NCBI GenBank assembly: GCA_963762605.1
Contig: CAVXLJ010000017.1
Span: 62,001-126,000, forward strand
DNA: 64,000 nt
Source: CAVSRC01 sp963762605
Lineage (GTDB): Bacteria > Pseudomonadota > Alphaproteobacteria > Rhizobiales > Kaistiaceae
Reading direction: 5' to 3'
The notes under the pieces are model-generated. The model made no database searches. It was given only the letters and a program-made list of their open reading frames with translations, and had not been told where the DNA came from. Shown here one piece after another: positions 1 through 8,957 of this stretch. The translations under genes and the position numbers were made by a program. The number at the start of each line of letters is the position of its first letter. The stretch's first letter is position 1.

Positions 1-1486
1 CCTGCATGGTGTTGTGATAGGGCGTGTTGGCGCCGAAGCCGGCAAAGGCCGAGCCGTTGTTGCCGGTGGTCGAGGAATAGGCATAGAGGATCTCGGAAAG
101 GCCGTGCGGCCCGGCCTGGCTGGACCGAGGCAAGCGCCCCCGGCAGCACGGCGGCGAGCGCGCCGAAGGCGAGCACGCCGACCGGCATCACCAGGAAGGT
201 GAGGATGGCAAGCTTGACCTCCTTCGCCTCGATCTTCTTGCCGAGATATTCCGGCGTCCGCCCGACCATCAGTCCGGCGAGGAAGACCGTCAGCACGACG
301 AACAGCAGCATCCCGTAGAAGCCCGAGCCGACGCCGCCGAAGACGACCTCGCCGGTCTGTATCTGAAGCATCGGCGCCAGCATCGCGAGCGGCGTGAAGC
401 TCTCATGCATGGCGTTGACCGAGCCGTTCGAGGCAGCAGTCGTCGCCGTCGCCCACAGGGCGGAATTGCCGACACCGAAGCGGACCTCCTTGCCCTCCAT
501 GTTGCCCGCCGACTGGTCGATCGGCAGCGCCGACAGCTCCGGATTGCCGCCGATCTCGGAACCATAGGTGAGCGACAGCGCGCCGACGAACAGCACGAAC
601 ATGGCGGCGAGGATCGCAACGCCCTGGCGCATGTCCTTCACCATGCGCCCGAACATGATGCAGAAGGCGGCAGGGATGAGCAGGATGAAAACCATCTCCA
701 AGCAGATTGGAGATCGGCGTCGGGTTCTCGTACGGATGTGCAGAGTTGGCGTTGAAGAAGCCGCCGCCATTGGTGCCGAGCTGCTTGATGGCGATCTGCG
801 ATGCGGCCGGGCCCTGGGCGATCACTTGCTGGCCGCCTTCGAGCGTGGTCGCGTGGACGTAGCCGGCGAGGTTCTGCGGCACGCCCTGCCACACGAGGAA
901 CAGCGCCGCGATGATCGACAACGGCAGAAGTACGTAGAGGATGCTGCGCGTCAGATCGACCCAGAAATTGCCGACATCCTTCGCCTGGCGCCCGGCAAAG
1001 CCGCGGATGACGGCGGCGCCAACGGCAATGCCGGTCGCCGCCGAGAGGAAGTTCTGCACGGTCAGCCCGACCATCTGGCTGAAATAGGACAGCGTCGTCT
1101 CGCCGCCGTAGGCCTGCCAGTTGGTGTTGGTGACGAAGCTCACGGCGGTGTTGAAGGCGAGGTCGGGCGACATCGGCCCAAAGCCCTGCGGATTCCACGG
1201 CAGCGACGCCCTGCAGGCGCAGGATCGCGTAGAGCACCAGGAAGCCGACTAGGTTGAAGATGAGCACGGCCTTGGCATAAGCGGTCCAGTGCTGGCCGCT
1301 GGGCGCAGCACCCACGCCGGAGGCGCGGTAGAGCAGTCGCTCAATGGGCGCCAGTGCAGGTGTCAGCCAGGTCGATTCGCTGGAGAACACGCGCGCCATG
1401 TAGAGGCCCAGCGGATAGGCCAGCACCAGCAGCAGTGCGCCGTAGATCACGAATTGGAGGATGTCGCCAGCCATCATTCGGCTCAC
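1..1486 (-). pseudogene. kdpA: Potassium-transporting ATPase subunit A, frameshifted and cut by window edge
   Basis: KdpA is the K+-binding channel-like membrane subunit of the KdpFABC pump. Read leftwards, the frame starts at GTG 1486 (or ATG 1477) and gives the KdpA N-terminus with the PLGLYMARVF motif. The pore-type motifs TNTNWQ and GTNGGGFFNANSAHP with ENPTP follow. The frame is broken three times: near 1205 (one extra base), near 698 (one extra C on the plus strand) and near 120, where a 4-bp CCAG duplication fits. After joining, the protein continues to the left edge (AYSSTTGNNGSAFAGF). The GTG overlaps the kdpF stop region, as in kdp operons. All three lesions could be sequence errors; otherwise the pump is lost. 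Confidence 0.9.
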
Positions 1487-1576
1487 TCAGAACCGCTCGG
1501 GACGGATGAGCGCGAAGACAAGATAGGCCAACAGCGCCGCCGCGACGGCTGCTCCAAGGATCAGCTCGATCGCCAT
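1487..1576 (-). CDS. kdpF: KdpF small membrane subunit
   Basis: A 29-residue peptide starting MAIELILGAA and ending FALIRPERF is a single membrane helix with the short basic tail typical of KdpF, which stabilises the KdpABC complex. Its stop is directly next to the kdpA start, the usual kdpF-kdpA arrangement. It is too short for most gene callers. Identification rests on size, position and the RPERF ending. Confidence 0.85.
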   Translation of the reverse strand: MAIELILGAAVAAALLAYLVFALIRPERF

Positions 1577-1584
1577 GGCGCGCC

Positions 1585-1674
1585 TCAGAGCCGCTCGCAC
1601 GCCCGCACGAGCAACGCGCCGGCCAGGAAGAAGGCGATCGCCAAGAGGATGTAGACGGTGTCAAACATGTTCAT
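1585..1674 (-). CDS. Small membrane peptide preceding kdpF
   Basis: A 29-residue frame, MNMFDTVYILLAIAFFLAGA followed by LLVRACERL, ends 8 bp before kdpF. One hydrophobic helix followed by a charged RACERL tail resembles the unnamed small peptide often found just upstream of kdpF in proteobacteria. It would be the first gene of the kdp operon. Function unknown; it may assist pump assembly by analogy with KdpF. Confidence 0.6.
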   Translation of the reverse strand: MNMFDTVYILLAIAFFLAGALLVRACERL

Positions 1675-1784
1675 TGCCTCGCGCCGGCAACGTCGGCGTG
1701 GGCTGGATGCAGCCGCTGGGCGTAAAGGGGCTATTCGATTTCCGGTGCCGCGGCATAAGGGCTGTGTAAGGGCGCCGACGGCGA

Positions 1785-2178
1785 CTACGCGATCTTCTTG
1801 TGAGCCGAGCCCCAAGTGCATCCGGCCAGCAGTATGTTGTGTCGGTCGGGCCCTCTCGCACGCACTTCGGTTTGCACAGGTAAGCCGTCCCCGGCCGGCG
1901 TGCTGGTGATGGCGATCCGGCGGCCGAGGCCGTCATAGGCGAAGCTCGTCGCCTTGCCCGGCGTTCCCGGATAGGCGATGCCGACCAGCCGGTTCTCCGC
2001 GTCCCAGCTATAGGTGCGCGTGCCGTCGGAGAGCAGGTTGCCGTTCGCGTCCCCGGCGAGCGCCTGGCCGGAGAGGTCGGTGAGCTGGTTGAGATTGTTG
2101 TAGCTCGCCGTCTGGCTGAGCGCCGATGGATAGACCGCCGAGGCGTCGCTCGCCTCGGTGATGCCGGTGATAAAATTC
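1785..2178 (-). pseudogene. Rhs/YD-repeat protein fragment
   Basis: Read leftwards, an open frame without its own start encodes SYNNLNQLTDLSGQALAGDA, then YSWDAENRLVGI and FAYDGLGRRIAI. These are YD repeats of the kind found in Rhs toxin/shell proteins. After the last repeat the frame drifts into unrelated residues and stops at 1785. There is no RHS core and no N-terminus. Its 5' side joins the serine-recombinase remnant at about 2180, so it looks like a scar left by insertion or deletion. Confidence 0.75.
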
Positions 2179-2179
2179 T

Positions 2180-2415
2180 CGGGCGTCTCGGCACACGACG
2201 TCGCCCGGGCCGAGGGCGTCAGCGCCGCCTACATCTACGCCACTCTCAGGCTCGCCTGGCTCGCTCCCGACATCGTCGAGGCCATCATCAACGGCCGCCA
2301 ACCGATGCGCCTAACGGCCACGGAGCTGTTCCGTCTGTCCGGACATCTTCCGCTCGGCTGGCCCGAACAGCGCACGCTGATCGGCTTCACAAACGACAAG
2401 ACGACCGGCGCTTGA
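2180..2415 (+). pseudogene. 3' end of a large serine recombinase (remnant)
   Basis: The frame SAHDVARAEGVSAAYIYATL through GHLPLGWPEQRTLIGF matches, at roughly nine of ten bases, the C-terminal HTH tail of the intact-looking recombinase gene ending at 59736. Only the last ~75 codons are present; upstream it runs into Rhs sequence on the other strand. It is the outer copy of the repeat that brackets the island and marks a second, mostly lost, element of the same family. Confidence 0.85.
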
Positions 2416-2684
2416 ACTACCTAAGCCCGCCAGACCCGCCCGCACTCCTGCTGTCGCCGAGATCGGCGGCAAGCGCCTGCTTCACCAGCCCCGACCACCC
2501 AGAGAAAAGTCAACTGCCGAATGCCGCCCGAGAGATATCTCCGGCGTTTGGGGCCGCTCTCCGGCTGAAATGCGTCTCTCCGAGAATCATAGGTCCGCGC
2601 GGCCGCCGAAAACGGCCCGGGACCGGGCCAAAATTCGATAGCCGGAAAATACAAAAAATCTATGTTATATCAATGGCTTAAATG
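2180..2684 (+). repeat. Outer copy of the ~500-bp island end repeat
   Basis: From the recombinase tail to the base before the left attachment site, this stretch aligns with 59509-60006 in the same orientation. Shared blocks include the AGAGAAAAGTCAACTGCC and CGCCCGAGAGATATCTCCGG tracts and the AT-rich CGGAAAATACAAAA region. Homology therefore covers the 3' coding end and about 270 bp of noncoding sequence. The simplest reading is the right end of a related element previously inserted at the same tRNA. Confidence 0.85.
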
Positions 2685-2701
2685 TGGCTTGGGCGGGAGG
2701 A
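2685..2701 (+). other. Left attachment site (attL), tRNA-Gln 3'-end copy
   Basis: TGGCTTGGGCGGGAGGA differs in one base from the last 17 bp of tRNA-Gln(TTG) at 60007-60023. The sequence beyond it does not continue the tRNA. The tyrosine integrase begins about 100 bp inward. A partial tRNA 3' end beside an integrase with the intact tRNA at the far end is the classical layout of a tRNA-integrated island. The exact crossover bases are not defined. Confidence 0.8.
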
Positions 2702-2765
2702 GCCCCACCTTTATGGACTAATTACAGCACAAACTCAATAATTTGTTGTTTTTTGTGAGGTTGAA

Positions 2766-2786
2766 TGTACTAGAAGTTTGTACTAG
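2766..2786 (+). promoter_or_regulatory. TGTACTAG tandem element before the integrase
   Basis: Two TGTACTAG copies 13 bp apart form a 21-bp element ending 13 bp before the preferred integrase start at 2800. The same 21 bp, with one change, recur at 20596-20616. The position suggests an operator controlling the integrase, but the binding protein is unknown. Confidence 0.5.
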
Positions 2787-2799
2787 TATCAACCCTCAT

Positions 2800-4263
2800 A
2801 TGGCACGTTATCTGAAGCTACGTGGCAGAAAATGGTGGTTTCAAATCAGCGTCCCGAATGACTTTCGGGCGAAATACGCCAAGGCCACAATCCAAGAGAA
2901 CCTGCACACAAGTGATCGGGCGTTGGCCGAGCGGAAGGCCCTACAGAGAGCGGCCTTCTGGCACCGAGAGTTCGACATTGACCGCAAGCTACAAGAGCGG
3001 CGCGATCCCCACGCGGTTTATCAAGAGACCTCTCGCCAGATTGAATGGATCAAGCGGACGTATGCCGATCCGCGTGAACGGGGTGAACAGATCGATCTTC
3101 TGTGGGATGGCTGGCTGGCGCCCGAGCTGAGGCGACTTGGCTATTTCGATGCGGGCGAGATCAAGGAAGGTGAAGTCGACCCGGAGGTTGAGGCCGCCAT
3201 TGCAGCTATTCGCAATGCTCGGAGCAACCGCAGCGAACCACCTCCTGAATATCAGACCTCTTTCTCTGAGATAGCAGAGCGATATCTTGAGGACAGACAA
3301 CGCCACGAAGCAGAGGCGTTGAAGGCCCAGACGGTGGCGCAGATGGAAGCCGTCTACAGGCTGTTCAACGACCACATCGGTGGCAAGGCGCTTGCGACCG
3401 TCGATCGGAAGGTGGCAACCGCATTCATCGATAAGGTGAAGCGCCTATCCAGCAACTGGGGCAGACTTCCTCGCGCCAAGGAACGGTCGCTAGATGAACT
3501 TCTGGCGATCAGTGCCAAGAGAGGCGGCACCAAGCTGGCAGGCAGAACCGTCTATCGATTTGTCTCTGCCCTCTCTCAGGTATGGGAATGGGCTCGTCTT
3601 CGAGGTGAGTTGAAGGGAGACAATCCATTCAAGGGATTGGCGGGGAAGGTCAAGCCGGCCAAAGGCGCTAACGCTCCATGGACCGACGACGCTATCCGCT
3701 CCTACTTCGACCAGATACCTGACAGCAGCACCAAGGGAAGGCCGGACCCTCTCTACTGGTTGCCGCGGATTGCTCTGCTCAGCGGAATGCGCCTAAATGA
3801 GATATGCTCACTAGAGCGGCGCGACGTGAAGAGTGCCGAGGGCGTGACTTACTTCGACATTCCCGAGGGCAAGACCGATAGCAGTGCCCGCGTGGTTCCC
3901 GTTCACCACCAACTATGTTCATTTCTTGAAATTGCGCCGAACAAAGGCTTTCTGTTTCCCGACCTAAAACCGGGCGGCCCCGAAGACAAGCGATCTTGGA
4001 ACATCAGCAAGACGCTTGGGAGAAGGTTTCGCAAGATTGTTGGTGGTTCCACCTTCCACGCATTCCGCAAGAACGCCGCTCAGACCTTTGAACGAGAGCA
4101 TGTGCCGGAGACGGAGGCCGCCCAGATACTCGGTCACAAGAAGGAAGGAATGACCTATGGCGTGTACTCGCCGCATGGGCTGCGCATCGATCAGAAGCGC
4201 GATTTGATTGAGCTGTTGAACATCCCGTCTGAAACAGGCGATCTCCCGTCGCATAGCGAGTGA
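2800..4263 (+). CDS. Tyrosine integrase of the genomic island
   Basis: A site-specific recombinase of 487 residues. The N-terminus (MARYLKLRGRKWWFQISVP) is the phage-integrase type that binds arm sites; a SAM-like core-binding region follows. The C-terminal catalytic domain shows the first Arg in ALLSGMRLNEICSLE, the H-x-x-R box in FHAFRKNAAQTF, and LGHKKEGMTYGVY with the nucleophilic Tyr. ATG 2800 is chosen over the ATG 57 bp upstream because the domain begins there and the repeat element 2766-2786 would otherwise be coding. It lies just inside attL and most likely integrates the element at tRNA-Gln. Confidence 0.93.
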   Translation: MARYLKLRGRKWWFQISVPNDFRAKYAKATIQENLHTSDRALAERKALQRAAFWHREFDIDRKLQERRDPHAVYQETSRQIEWIKRTYADPRERGEQIDLLWDGWLAPELRRLGYFDAGEIKEGEVDPEVEAAIAAIRNARSNRSEPPPEYQTSFSEIAERYLEDRQRHEAEALKAQTVAQMEAVYRLFNDHIGGKALATVDRKVATAFIDKVKRLSSNWGRLPRAKERSLDELLAISAKRGGTKLAGRTVYRFVSALSQVWEWARLRGELKGDNPFKGLAGKVKPAKGANAPWTDDAIRSYFDQIPDSSTKGRPDPLYWLPRIALLSGMRLNEICSLERRDVKSAEGVTYFDIPEGKTDSSARVVPVHHQLCSFLEIAPNKGFLFPDLKPGGPEDKRSWNISKTLGRRFRKIVGGSTFHAFRKNAAQTFEREHVPETEAAQILGHKKEGMTYGVYSPHGLRIDQKRDLIELLNIPSETGDLPSHSE

Positions 4264-4450
4264 TCGCGACAAAGCGCCCACGGCATGTACGGTCGATCCA
4301 GCAATGCGCGAACGGACATGACCCGAAGCGAAAACAAGACCTCCCCCATGAGGTCGGCGTATCCCTCACGGTGAACGAAAGGCTTGCCGTCCCACAGTCG
4401 GTCTAGGCCTGATCTGGCCGCCCGCAGCACCCTCGACTGGATCGGCGTCC

Positions 4451-5989
4451 CTATTGCGCTTCAGCGATCTCCGCCGACTTTCCATCGCTTTTGACATTGG
4501 AAGCAGGAGCATCCAGAAGTGCCGCCGTTTCCGCGACGAGCTTGGACAAATATTGCCACCTCAACTTATCGGAACGAGCTTGCGCCGCTTTGAGGAGCTT
4601 CACATGGTCGGCGCTACGTGCCCTCACTGCCTCACGCGCGAGATACACTTGTGCGGTGGCGGCGAACCGCTGATCACCTTGCTGCTCAAACTTTTGTATC
4701 GCTTCCTCATATAGTGAACGACCCCGGTCCGTACGACCCAACCGAAAGTGCGCAAGCCCTCGATTTGCCAAGGCGACGAGCGCCTGACGGTCATCTCCTC
4801 CCGTATTTAAGTGTGACAGCGTCTTCAGTGCGGCCTCGGCTTGTCCGTTGGAGGCTAACGCGAAAGCGAGGTTATTCAGCAGCAGCGGGTCGTCAGGACG
4901 AATGACCAAACCGTTGCGGGCCAACTTTTCGCACCGCTCGAAGTCGTCAATCATGCCGGCAGTCGATGAGCCGAACTCATACGGGCGAACCGAGCAAGGC
5001 TCATTCCTGGCCCATTCTTCGCAAATGGCCGGTACTTCAGAGAGTTTCTCTTCATGAAAGAGATGGAAAGCCAATGCTTCAGAGCCCTCGCTCACCTCCG
5101 TGAAGCGGACCGAAGGGACTATCTCAGTGCCGAAGCTGGGCGATGCCCATTCGGCCTGCGCCAGCGCATTTCCGTTCGGATCTTGCATGCTGCGACCAAA
5201 AAGTCGGCGAGCCTTCTTCCGACTTCCATTGGTGAGTTCCTCGGTTGCGAGTGCTCCGGCAACCTCGGTCACTTGTCGAAAGGGCAGATTGTCGTCGTCT
5301 GCAACCTGCCGCGCATTCCTAACAAACCGAGGGCGTCGCTTAGCGAGTTCGGCAAAGACGAGTTCGCTTGACAAGAGCCAGGGATCGCTTGCTGTAGCTG
5401 GGCTGCGAACAATCACATCGTGAGCGCGTTCGCGGTCATCGGCTAGCAGAAAGAGATGCGCCGCGGAGCGAAGAACATGCCGGTTGTTTGGTGCGAGTTG
5501 AACCGCGACGGTCATTGAACGGACCGCTGCGGCGGTTCTTCCAGTGATCATTTGGTGCCGCGATAACTCTACCCACGCGATCGGATTTTGCGGGTAATCT
5601 CTGGTTCGCTGGCGCCACAAATGCAGCGAGTCAACTTCGGCCGCAACGAGAACTTCTGGATGGCCAGCTCTGCGAAGGGCCTCATAGGCGAGCTTCTTCA
5701 CCGCGGGGGTCGCAGTGGAACTCTCAGCGGCCAGAAATCTCGCAGCGGCAAAAGCTTCTGGTTCGTGACGCTCCAAAATAGCTGACTCAACAAGTTCGGC
5801 AGCGGCGATCGTTGTTCCCTCTAGCCGCCATCGTTCTAGTCTGGCACGCAACTTGCTCGTGAATGGTCGGTAGGTGTGCGGTCGATGTCGGGGGGCGGGC
5901 GCCGACAATTCCCCTGCGGCGACTGTCGCACCGATTGAGCGCCAACGCGGAACCATCAGCCGCTTCTTGCCCCACGGAGAAATGTTCAT
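4451..5989 (-). CDS. TPR protein, partner of the Ser/Thr kinase
   Basis: A 512-residue soluble protein with helical tetratricopeptide repeats: NPIAWVELSRHQMITGRTAA, APNNRHVLRSAAHLFLLADD, RPDDPLLLNNLAFALASNGQ and a further repeat near residues 405-440. The first ~90 residues are basic and non-repetitive. There is no signal peptide, membrane helix or recognisable enzyme domain. Its ATG overlaps the kinase TGA (ATGA), so the two are translationally coupled and the product is likely a scaffold, sensor or substrate of the kinase. Kinase-TPR pairs next to island integrases are plausible defence modules; that is inference. Confidence 0.75.
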   Translation of the reverse strand: MNISPWGKKRLMVPRWRSIGATVAAGELSAPAPRHRPHTYRPFTSKLRARLERWRLEGTTIAAAELVESAILERHEPEAFAAARFLAAESSTATPAVKKLAYEALRRAGHPEVLVAAEVDSLHLWRQRTRDYPQNPIAWVELSRHQMITGRTAAAVRSMTVAVQLAPNNRHVLRSAAHLFLLADDRERAHDVIVRSPATASDPWLLSSELVFAELAKRRPRFVRNARQVADDDNLPFRQVTEVAGALATEELTNGSRKKARRLFGRSMQDPNGNALAQAEWASPSFGTEIVPSVRFTEVSEGSEALAFHLFHEEKLSEVPAICEEWARNEPCSVRPYEFGSSTAGMIDDFERCEKLARNGLVIRPDDPLLLNNLAFALASNGQAEAALKTLSHLNTGGDDRQALVALANRGLAHFRLGRTDRGRSLYEEAIQKFEQQGDQRFAATAQVYLAREAVRARSADHVKLLKAAQARSDKLRWQYLSKLVAETAALLDAPASNVKSDGKSAEIAEAQ

Positions 5990-7038
5990 GCTGATCTCTT
6001 GAGCCTCTTCAACTGGTAGGGCAGCTCCTGAGCCAAGAGATTGAAGCGGCTAACGTATCGCTCAAGCGAATATTGATCGTGACGACCAACTCCTCTTGGA
6101 TGTCCCCGCTTGGCGAGGTCCGGGTTACCGAGTTCTCTGACGATCTGGATGACCTCAGAGCGTACGTTGGGGTCAATACGGGGCGCTACAATTTCAAGGA
6201 CGCGGCCAAAGGCGTTTTGAAGATAGGGCAAGACATCCTGGTAGCTGGTATTCCATTGCTTCGGGTGGTGCTCAGGGGCCAGTTCGGAAAGAAGGGCAGT
6301 CGTCAGGTTGACCCCAGAGAAAAGGAAGGTGACCAAGTTACCCAACATAAAAAGGTCACATCCAACACGCCGGGGGCCAAAGTCCGGGTGGCGAAACCCA
6401 TAAATGAGTTCAGGGGGCGCATACCCCCAATCGCCCGCGAAGCAAGCTTCATCGTGCCACACAGATTGGCCTTTTCTGGAGGCTCGCCCGAAGTCCGATA
6501 TCTTGAACAGCTCTTTTGGATAGGAGAGTACATTCGAGGGCTTAACGTCTTGATGGGCTATCGACTCCCTATGGACCTGCCACAGCCCTAGGCTCACGTC
6601 TTTCAGCACCAAGAGGCACCAGTACGAGTCTTGGGCCGTCGATAGATCGATCTGGCACCGGACATCGCCCTGGGCGAGTTCAAAAATCAGGTAAAGGACT
6701 CGTCCCTCGATCGTCCCCATTCCAGGCACGTCAATGTGCCCATCGTCGATAGCTAGAACTACTCTGGAGAGCTTCCGATTCCGGCAGTGATTGAGAATAT
6801 CTAGCTCATAGTTGAAGGCCGCGGTTAGTTGTTCAAGAGCTTTGGGAGTATCCACGCCTGGTTCAAACGCTTGAGCGAAATCGAAAGCTTTCAGGAAGCC
6901 GATTTCCTCCCCGCGGCGCACTTCATAGCTGCACGAGAACGTGCCGCCGGTGCCGCTGGTGCTTTTGGTAATCCTCTTCGTCACCAGCCACCCATTCGCC
7001 AGTTTGAGTCCGAGGAGTTTCTCAGCCGCCGTCACCAT
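5986..7038 (-). CDS. Hanks-type Ser/Thr protein kinase
   Basis: A 350-residue cytoplasmic kinase. Catalytic features are readable: a glycine-rich GTGGTF stretch near residues 29-34, the ATP-anchoring Lys 50 in IGFLKAFD, the catalytic loop H162-Q-D-V-K-P-S-N169, the metal-binding DFG at 182-184 and a PPE motif near 208-210. It lacks the transmembrane helix and PASTA repeats of housekeeping PknB-type kinases. A GAGGTGA ribosome site precedes ATG 7038. It sits 24 bp after the MarR-like gene and is coupled to the TPR gene downstream. Confidence 0.88.
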   Translation of the reverse strand: MVTAAEKLLGLKLANGWLVTKRITKSTSGTGGTFSCSYEVRRGEEIGFLKAFDFAQAFEPGVDTPKALEQLTAAFNYELDILNHCRNRKLSRVVLAIDDGHIDVPGMGTIEGRVLYLIFELAQGDVRCQIDLSTAQDSYWCLLVLKDVSLGLWQVHRESIAHQDVKPSNVLSYPKELFKISDFGRASRKGQSVWHDEACFAGDWGYAPPELIYGFRHPDFGPRRVGCDLFMLGNLVTFLFSGVNLTTALLSELAPEHHPKQWNTSYQDVLPYLQNAFGRVLEIVAPRIDPNVRSEVIQIVRELGNPDLAKRGHPRGVGRHDQYSLERYVSRFNLLAQELPYQLKRLKRSA

Positions 7039-7062
7039 GGGTCACCTCTGTTGCCTCAACGG

Positions 7063-7428
7063 CTAGTCATTCAGCGCCGCGAAGACCTTGGTGATCAACG
7101 CGGCGCCATGATCCGTCAAATGAAGAGCCCTCTTCCGTGGATCGTCAGCATTGATTGACTGCGAAAGCAGCGGTGTCCTGGAGAAATCGAAGGCGCTTCC
7201 AGGAGGTTGCGCGTAACGGCCCATCAGCAATGAGGCGTACCTACTGGCAGACTGCTGCGAGGTACTCAACCTTTCCGCAAGTTCGTTGACCGACAGCCCT
7301 GGATTGGCCGCGACCACCAACAAGGAAAGGAGCTGTGGAAGGCTAAGGTCGGCCTGTAGCGGGATAAGTGCCGAGACAAGCGCGGATGCTCTTCGATGTG
7401 TTTGCTCGTGTGTTTTGGTTGCGCTCAT
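7063..7428 (-). CDS. MarR-like winged-helix regulator
   Basis: About 121 residues from ATG 7428 (a TTG start at 7482 would add 18). The core LSLPQLLSLLVVAANPGLSV, then NELAERLSTSQQSASRYASL and a DDPRKRALHLTDHGAALITK wing, is the MarR fold: helix-turn-helix followed by a beta-wing with the conserved D-x-R-K-R. It is the first gene of the regulator-kinase-TPR operon and probably controls it. An inverted repeat lies just upstream (7458-7473). Confidence 0.8.
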   Translation of the reverse strand: MSATKTHEQTHRRASALVSALIPLQADLSLPQLLSLLVVAANPGLSVNELAERLSTSQQSASRYASLLMGRYAQPPGSAFDFSRTPLLSQSINADDPRKRALHLTDHGAALITKVFAALND

Positions 7429-7457
7429 TTTTGAGACAAACCGCCCAATAATGTTTG

Positions 7458-7473
7458 TACCCGAAATTGGGTA
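7458..7473. promoter_or_regulatory. Inverted repeat upstream of the MarR-kinase-TPR operon
   Basis: TACCC-GAAATT-GGGTA is an imperfect palindrome with 5-bp arms and a nearly symmetric centre, 30 bp upstream of the preferred MarR-like start. MarR proteins commonly bind such sites to repress their own operon. Function is inferred from position. Confidence 0.45.
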
Positions 7474-7616
7474 TATACGCAAAACTGCCTAAGTGTCAAG
7501 GTGGGATCGGGACCCGCTTGTGGTTGTTCCCATGATCCGAAAATCTGTGCCGAATTTTTGCGGCGGTATATCGCGGCAAGTGAAAGCAGATTTCCCCCCG
7601 TGCCCCCGGTCAGATT

Positions 7617-7667
7617 TCAGCGGTAAGGAGAACTGGCGGTGTGGTCAGCGTCACGAACCCGGATCAG
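7617..7667 (-). pseudogene. Resolvase C-terminal scrap
   Basis: Seventeen codons ending ALIRVRDADHTASSPYR-stop repeat the IRVRDADHA tail of the resolvase at 14336-14992. At DNA level the shared block GGTCAGCGTCACGAACCCGG lies in the same orientation in both places. It sits directly after the stop of the broken tyrosine recombinase. It marks either a former resolvase copy or a recombination junction. Confidence 0.6.
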
Positions 7668-7680
7668 TGCCAAATGCCGG

Positions 7681-8302
7681 CTACCGCCAGAAGTCCTTGA
7701 ACCGAGTCGGCGCCAGCTCGGTGTAGCGCACCGTGTGCTGAATGTTCCTGTGACCGAGGTAGGCTTGCAGCGCCCGCGTATCGTGGCCCTCGTTGGCGAG
7801 CGCGTAGCCGCAGGCGTGACGAAGCATGTGCGGATGGGCCTTGAAGCCGAAGTCGGCGGCCTCCCCGGCTCGTTGGACCATGCGGGCGAACCCGGCCGTT
7901 GTGAACGGTGCGTTACGCTCTGAGGTGAAGACGAAGGGCGACTTCGGTTCTTGCTCACGCTGAAGGCGGCGAAGGGCTCGCAGCTCGTCACCTCGTACGG
8001 GGTGAGTGGCGGGCGTCCCCTGCTTCACACGGCGGACATGCAGCGTGGCGGAGTGGAAATCGATCTGATCCCAACGGAGGTCAGTCAGCTCGCTTGCGCG
8101 GAGCCCATGCCGATAGGCGACCAAGATCATGGTGGCGTCACGGTGGCCGTGGCGGTTGCCCTTGGCGGCCAGCGATCAGCTTCTCGACTTCCCGCTCCGT
8201 CAGATGTTCGCGGGTCCTCAGCTCACGGTTCGGCAGCCGCTTCGGCGTGACTGTTCGATTTACGGTGGTTGGGGTGACCAGCTTGAGGTGCGGTTTCGCC
8301 AT
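7681..8302 (-). pseudogene. Small FimB/FimE-type tyrosine recombinase, frameshifted
   Basis: From ATG 8302 (MAKPHLKLVTPTTVNRT) the frame reaches HLTEREVEKLIA and is then broken near 8170 by one extra G in a GG pair. It resumes as AAKGNRHGHRDATMILVAYR with HGLRASELTDLRW (catalytic Arg). Further on are HMLRHACGYALA (H-x-x-R) and YLGHRNIQHTVRYTEL (His and nucleophilic Tyr). Rejoined, the protein is ~205 residues, the compact form typical of inversion-type recombinases with no N-terminal core-binding domain. Could invert or integrate DNA if the frameshift is an error. Confidence 0.8.
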
Positions 8303-8957
8303 GGCTTTCCTTCCTCCGGTCCTAATGACTGTTCGGAGAATGGTCCTTTTTAACACAGTTATCGAGAGCCAACTGCGGGTGGTGCCCCAGTCTGAAATCT
8401 GACCGTCGTGCCGCACCTTTCACGTTTGCGGGGTCAATTCGGTGTGCGCATTGGTCCATGGTCTGTGGGCATCGGACGAGCAATCTTACCCCAGTGCGCG
8501 AATGCTCATTCTCCCCAGTGGGGCGCCCCTCGCTTCCTCGCGGTCCACGAAAAGTTCCGCGTTCCAATCCGACGGCTTTTGTGGCTGTGTGTGTAGCCGG
8601 CATGAGTGCGAACCGAGCCATCCTGTGCCCCCCTGAGGAAATGCCCCGTGAGAGCCGTTTGATTTCGGGGGTGAATTGCCTCCCACCGCCCGCTCAAAAG
8701 GCGCTCCTGACGAGAACCTCCGGTCGCCAGAGGCCATTTTGCAGCCAGACTGGGGCCTGAGAAACTTCGGGCCACGGCCTTGAACCCGACGGCCGAAATG
8801 AGTCAGCCTACCCTGTCACCTCCACGTGCCCACTGAGTGGGCCGCAGTGCCGCCTTTTGGTCGGCCGACCTGCTGGGCCGCGTCCGTTTCTCGGTCGCAA
8901 CTCGAGCCGCACTGGCCGACGCTCCGCTTCAAGCAACTGACGAAGGGAGAGAGCTGG
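8303..8957. other. Gene-free stretch
   Basis: About 650 bp between the broken recombinase and the membrane protein. Frames here are short, overlap on both strands and show no recognisable motifs. No RNA gene or strong terminator was seen. Confidence 0.5.
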
